This document shows positions 40,653-41,685 of a DNA stretch of 41,685 bases, one piece after another. This stretch comes from a virus. Every line of letters starts with the position of its first letter. The stretch's first letter is position 1. The DNA lies in the IMG/VR virus record IMGVR_UViG_3300013233_000122, positions 1 to 41,685 of that record. One strand, given 5' to 3'. Both the position numbers and the translations under genes were made by a program. Below the pieces are notes generated by a model that was not told the DNA's origin, searched no databases, and saw only the letters and a program-made list of their open reading frames with translations.

Positions 40653-40966
40653 TGTGCGAACTAGATTTGGTAGATAAAACCTTGAAGGTTGTTGAGGCAA
40701 TGTTTGAAGATGTTCCAACCATTATTTCTAAAGGCATGAAGCACTCTCATAGCAATATCGTGACAGTTTTACGTGATGGTAAGGATGAGTATAGCCCATC
40801 AGAACATCGCAGGGATTGCTTTGATATGATGTTACATTTTGATTTATATGTAAAAAAGACTGAGGACGGGATGTATATGGCAGGAAAACATGGCTCTGAT
40901 TTCCAAGTAACTGCGACTAGACCCACAGTGGCTCTAGTACTAGCAGCATTTAATGAGGTTTCATAA
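40652..40966 (+). CDS. Hypothetical protein, 104 residues
   Basis: Coupled by TAATG to the DUF3310 gene. Alpha/beta, with FEDVPTIISKGMKHSHSNIVTVLRDG and a final beta-helix segment TATRPTVALVLAAFNEVS. No family recognised. Confidence 0.6.
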   Translation: MCELDLVDKTLKVVEAMFEDVPTIISKGMKHSHSNIVTVLRDGKDEYSPSEHRRDCFDMMLHFDLYVKKTEDGMYMAGKHGSDFQVTATRPTVALVLAAFNEVS

Positions 40967-41247
40967 TGAGCCAATCACTTACTAGAAGGGTTATGGAATT
41001 ACAGTGGGCGGAATCTGAAAAGGCAGGGTCTGTACCTAATATTGGATTACTAGAAGACCTTTTAGAAGCTATATCTAATAGGGATATTTTAATAAAAACC
41101 CAGAGGGTCGAACTAGATAAAGTAAGAGTGCCTCCACATCAATTATCGGCTACAGACCTCTTAGATAAGATTAAGCACCTTCAGGATAGTATGATTATCT
41201 TCGAGAGGGAGTTTAGGGAGAAGGTTAATAAGGGGGAAGTGCTATGA
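40966..41247 (+). CDS. Hypothetical helical protein, 93 residues
   Basis: TAATG overlap. Two long helices (VMELQWAESEKAGS..LLEDLLEAISNRD and LLDKIKHLQDSMIIFEREFREKV) that could form a coiled coil. ATGA overlap with the next gene. Confidence 0.6.
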   Translation: MSQSLTRRVMELQWAESEKAGSVPNIGLLEDLLEAISNRDILIKTQRVELDKVRVPPHQLSATDLLDKIKHLQDSMIIFEREFREKVNKGEVL

Positions 41248-41402
41248 TAGAAGTAAGAATGCCTTTACATTTATTTTCAGAGTTTAATAAAGAGGATGTT
41301 AAAGAGTACTTAGAAGACCGAGGGCTAGACACCTCAAAATGCTTCAAGTTTTCTAAAGATTTTCAAACACAAGAGTATGTGTATATACAGGAGGACACAT
41401 AA
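41244..41402 (+). CDS. Small hypothetical protein, 52 residues
   Basis: ATG 41244 to TAA 41402. Overlaps the previous stop (ATGA); GGGGGAAG ribosome site. Charged alpha/beta sequence (MPLHLFSEFNKEDVKEYLEDRG). Confidence 0.6.
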   Translation: MIEVRMPLHLFSEFNKEDVKEYLEDRGLDTSKCFKFSKDFQTQEYVYIQEDT

Positions 41403-41407
41403 AACCT

Positions 41408-41575
41408 ATGCCTAAAAAGAATAAAAGAGAGTTGGCTAGAGATTTAGCCATTAAAGAGTGTGCTGCTTTGTGGGAACTATCGGAGGGGCAAGCCAAAGAT
41501 AAGTTTAACCACCAAGACAAGAAGTGGCAAAAGAAGCAAGTTAATAAGGCTCTACGAGAGCATTTCAGTAAATAA
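41408..41575 (+). CDS. Small basic hypothetical protein, 55 residues
   Basis: ATG 41408 to TAA 41575, five bases after the previous gene; CAGGAGGACAC serves as ribosome site. Lys-rich helical protein (KKNKRELARDLAIKEC, then HQDKKWQKKQVNKALREHF), possibly DNA- or RNA-binding. Confidence 0.55.
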   Translation: MPKKNKRELARDLAIKECAALWELSEGQAKDKFNHQDKKWQKKQVNKALREHFSK

Positions 41576-41599
41576 ATTATTATTACACGGAGGTATTAC

Positions 41600-41685
41600 A
41601 TGAGCACAACATTATTAAATAAAACAAAATCAACCACAGGTGTTAAAGCCTTACAAACAACACAGGATAGCCTAGACACTTGTGC
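41600..41685 (+). CDS. Start of a further gene, cut by the window edge
   Basis: ATG 41600 after CGGAGGT. 28 codons visible, Thr/Lys-rich, frame still open at the edge. The ribosome-site region (ACGGAGGTATTACATGA) is close to that of the AAA+ ATPase gene. No function can be assigned. Confidence 0.6.
   Translation, partial: MSTTLLNKTKSTTGVKALQTTQDSLDTC

Noticed and set aside
41675-41685. Window ends in CTTGTGC, which could begin another copy of the palindrome
   Set aside because: The following bases are outside the window, so nothing can be claimed.
1-41685. Tail sheath, baseplate wedge, integrase, transposase, tRNA or CRISPR array
   Set aside because: Searched for by motif and context; none was seen. 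A contractile tail is therefore not supported, and the lifestyle (temperate or lytic) cannot be decided from this window.

Overview
The window is a single-strand, tightly packed segment of a tailed double-stranded DNA phage genome. All convincing genes read on the + strand, many with ATGA or TAATG overlaps, and no tRNA, integrase, transposase or CRISPR array is visible. One tail tube protein, a 1389-residue tape measure protein and no sheath protein point to a siphovirus with a long flexible tail. A lipoprotein of spanin type and a bare amidase endolysin indicate a Gram-negative host. The DNA is AT-rich, and GATC, GGCC and CCGG appear to be absent from the whole window. The host genus cannot be read from the sequence.

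Layout. Bases 1-6053 hold the head and connector module: end of a prohead protease/scaffold-like protein, major capsid protein, an inserted Vsr-like homing endonuclease, small capsid-associated proteins, head-tail connector, tail completion and terminator proteins, and the tail tube. Bases 6054-17776 hold the tail core: tail assembly chaperone with a -1 frameshift extension, tape measure, and a run of beta-rich proteins ending in a hub-like protein, in an order that recalls the YuA/B3-type tail module. Bases 17801-30719 are an accessory, receptor-facing region: a YadA-like fibre, a sulfotransferase, membrane proteins, a discoidin-like fibre, an abundant coiled-coil fibre with a mini-paralogue, three LamG-like paralogues, an HxH-motif fibre and several small Ig-like proteins. 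Bases 30721-33191 form the lysis cassette: permuted papain-fold protein, amidase, holin candidates, and a lipoprotein that could be a u-spanin. Bases 33196-37882 are the replication block: AAA+ ATPase, a winged-helix initiator gene carrying an iteron-type origin candidate, a degenerate helicase-loader-like protein, and a DnaB-like helicase. Bases 37887-41685 are early/metabolic: small unknown proteins, an acyl carrier protein with an extra C-terminal region, thymidylate synthase and a DUF3310 protein.

Regulation visible in the DNA: terminators after the capsid and tail tube genes are each followed at once by a sigma70-type promoter. Three promoters in the replication and metabolic part share TTGACAAACTG and a 16-bp spacer. 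An 18-bp palindrome, TGTGCAAACGTTTGCACA, of LacI/PurR-operator type sits at two promoters and recurs inside genes. The most unusual contents are the restriction-site avoidance, this palindrome family, the origin candidate, the sulfotransferase, the phage acyl carrier protein and the triplicated lectin-like genes.
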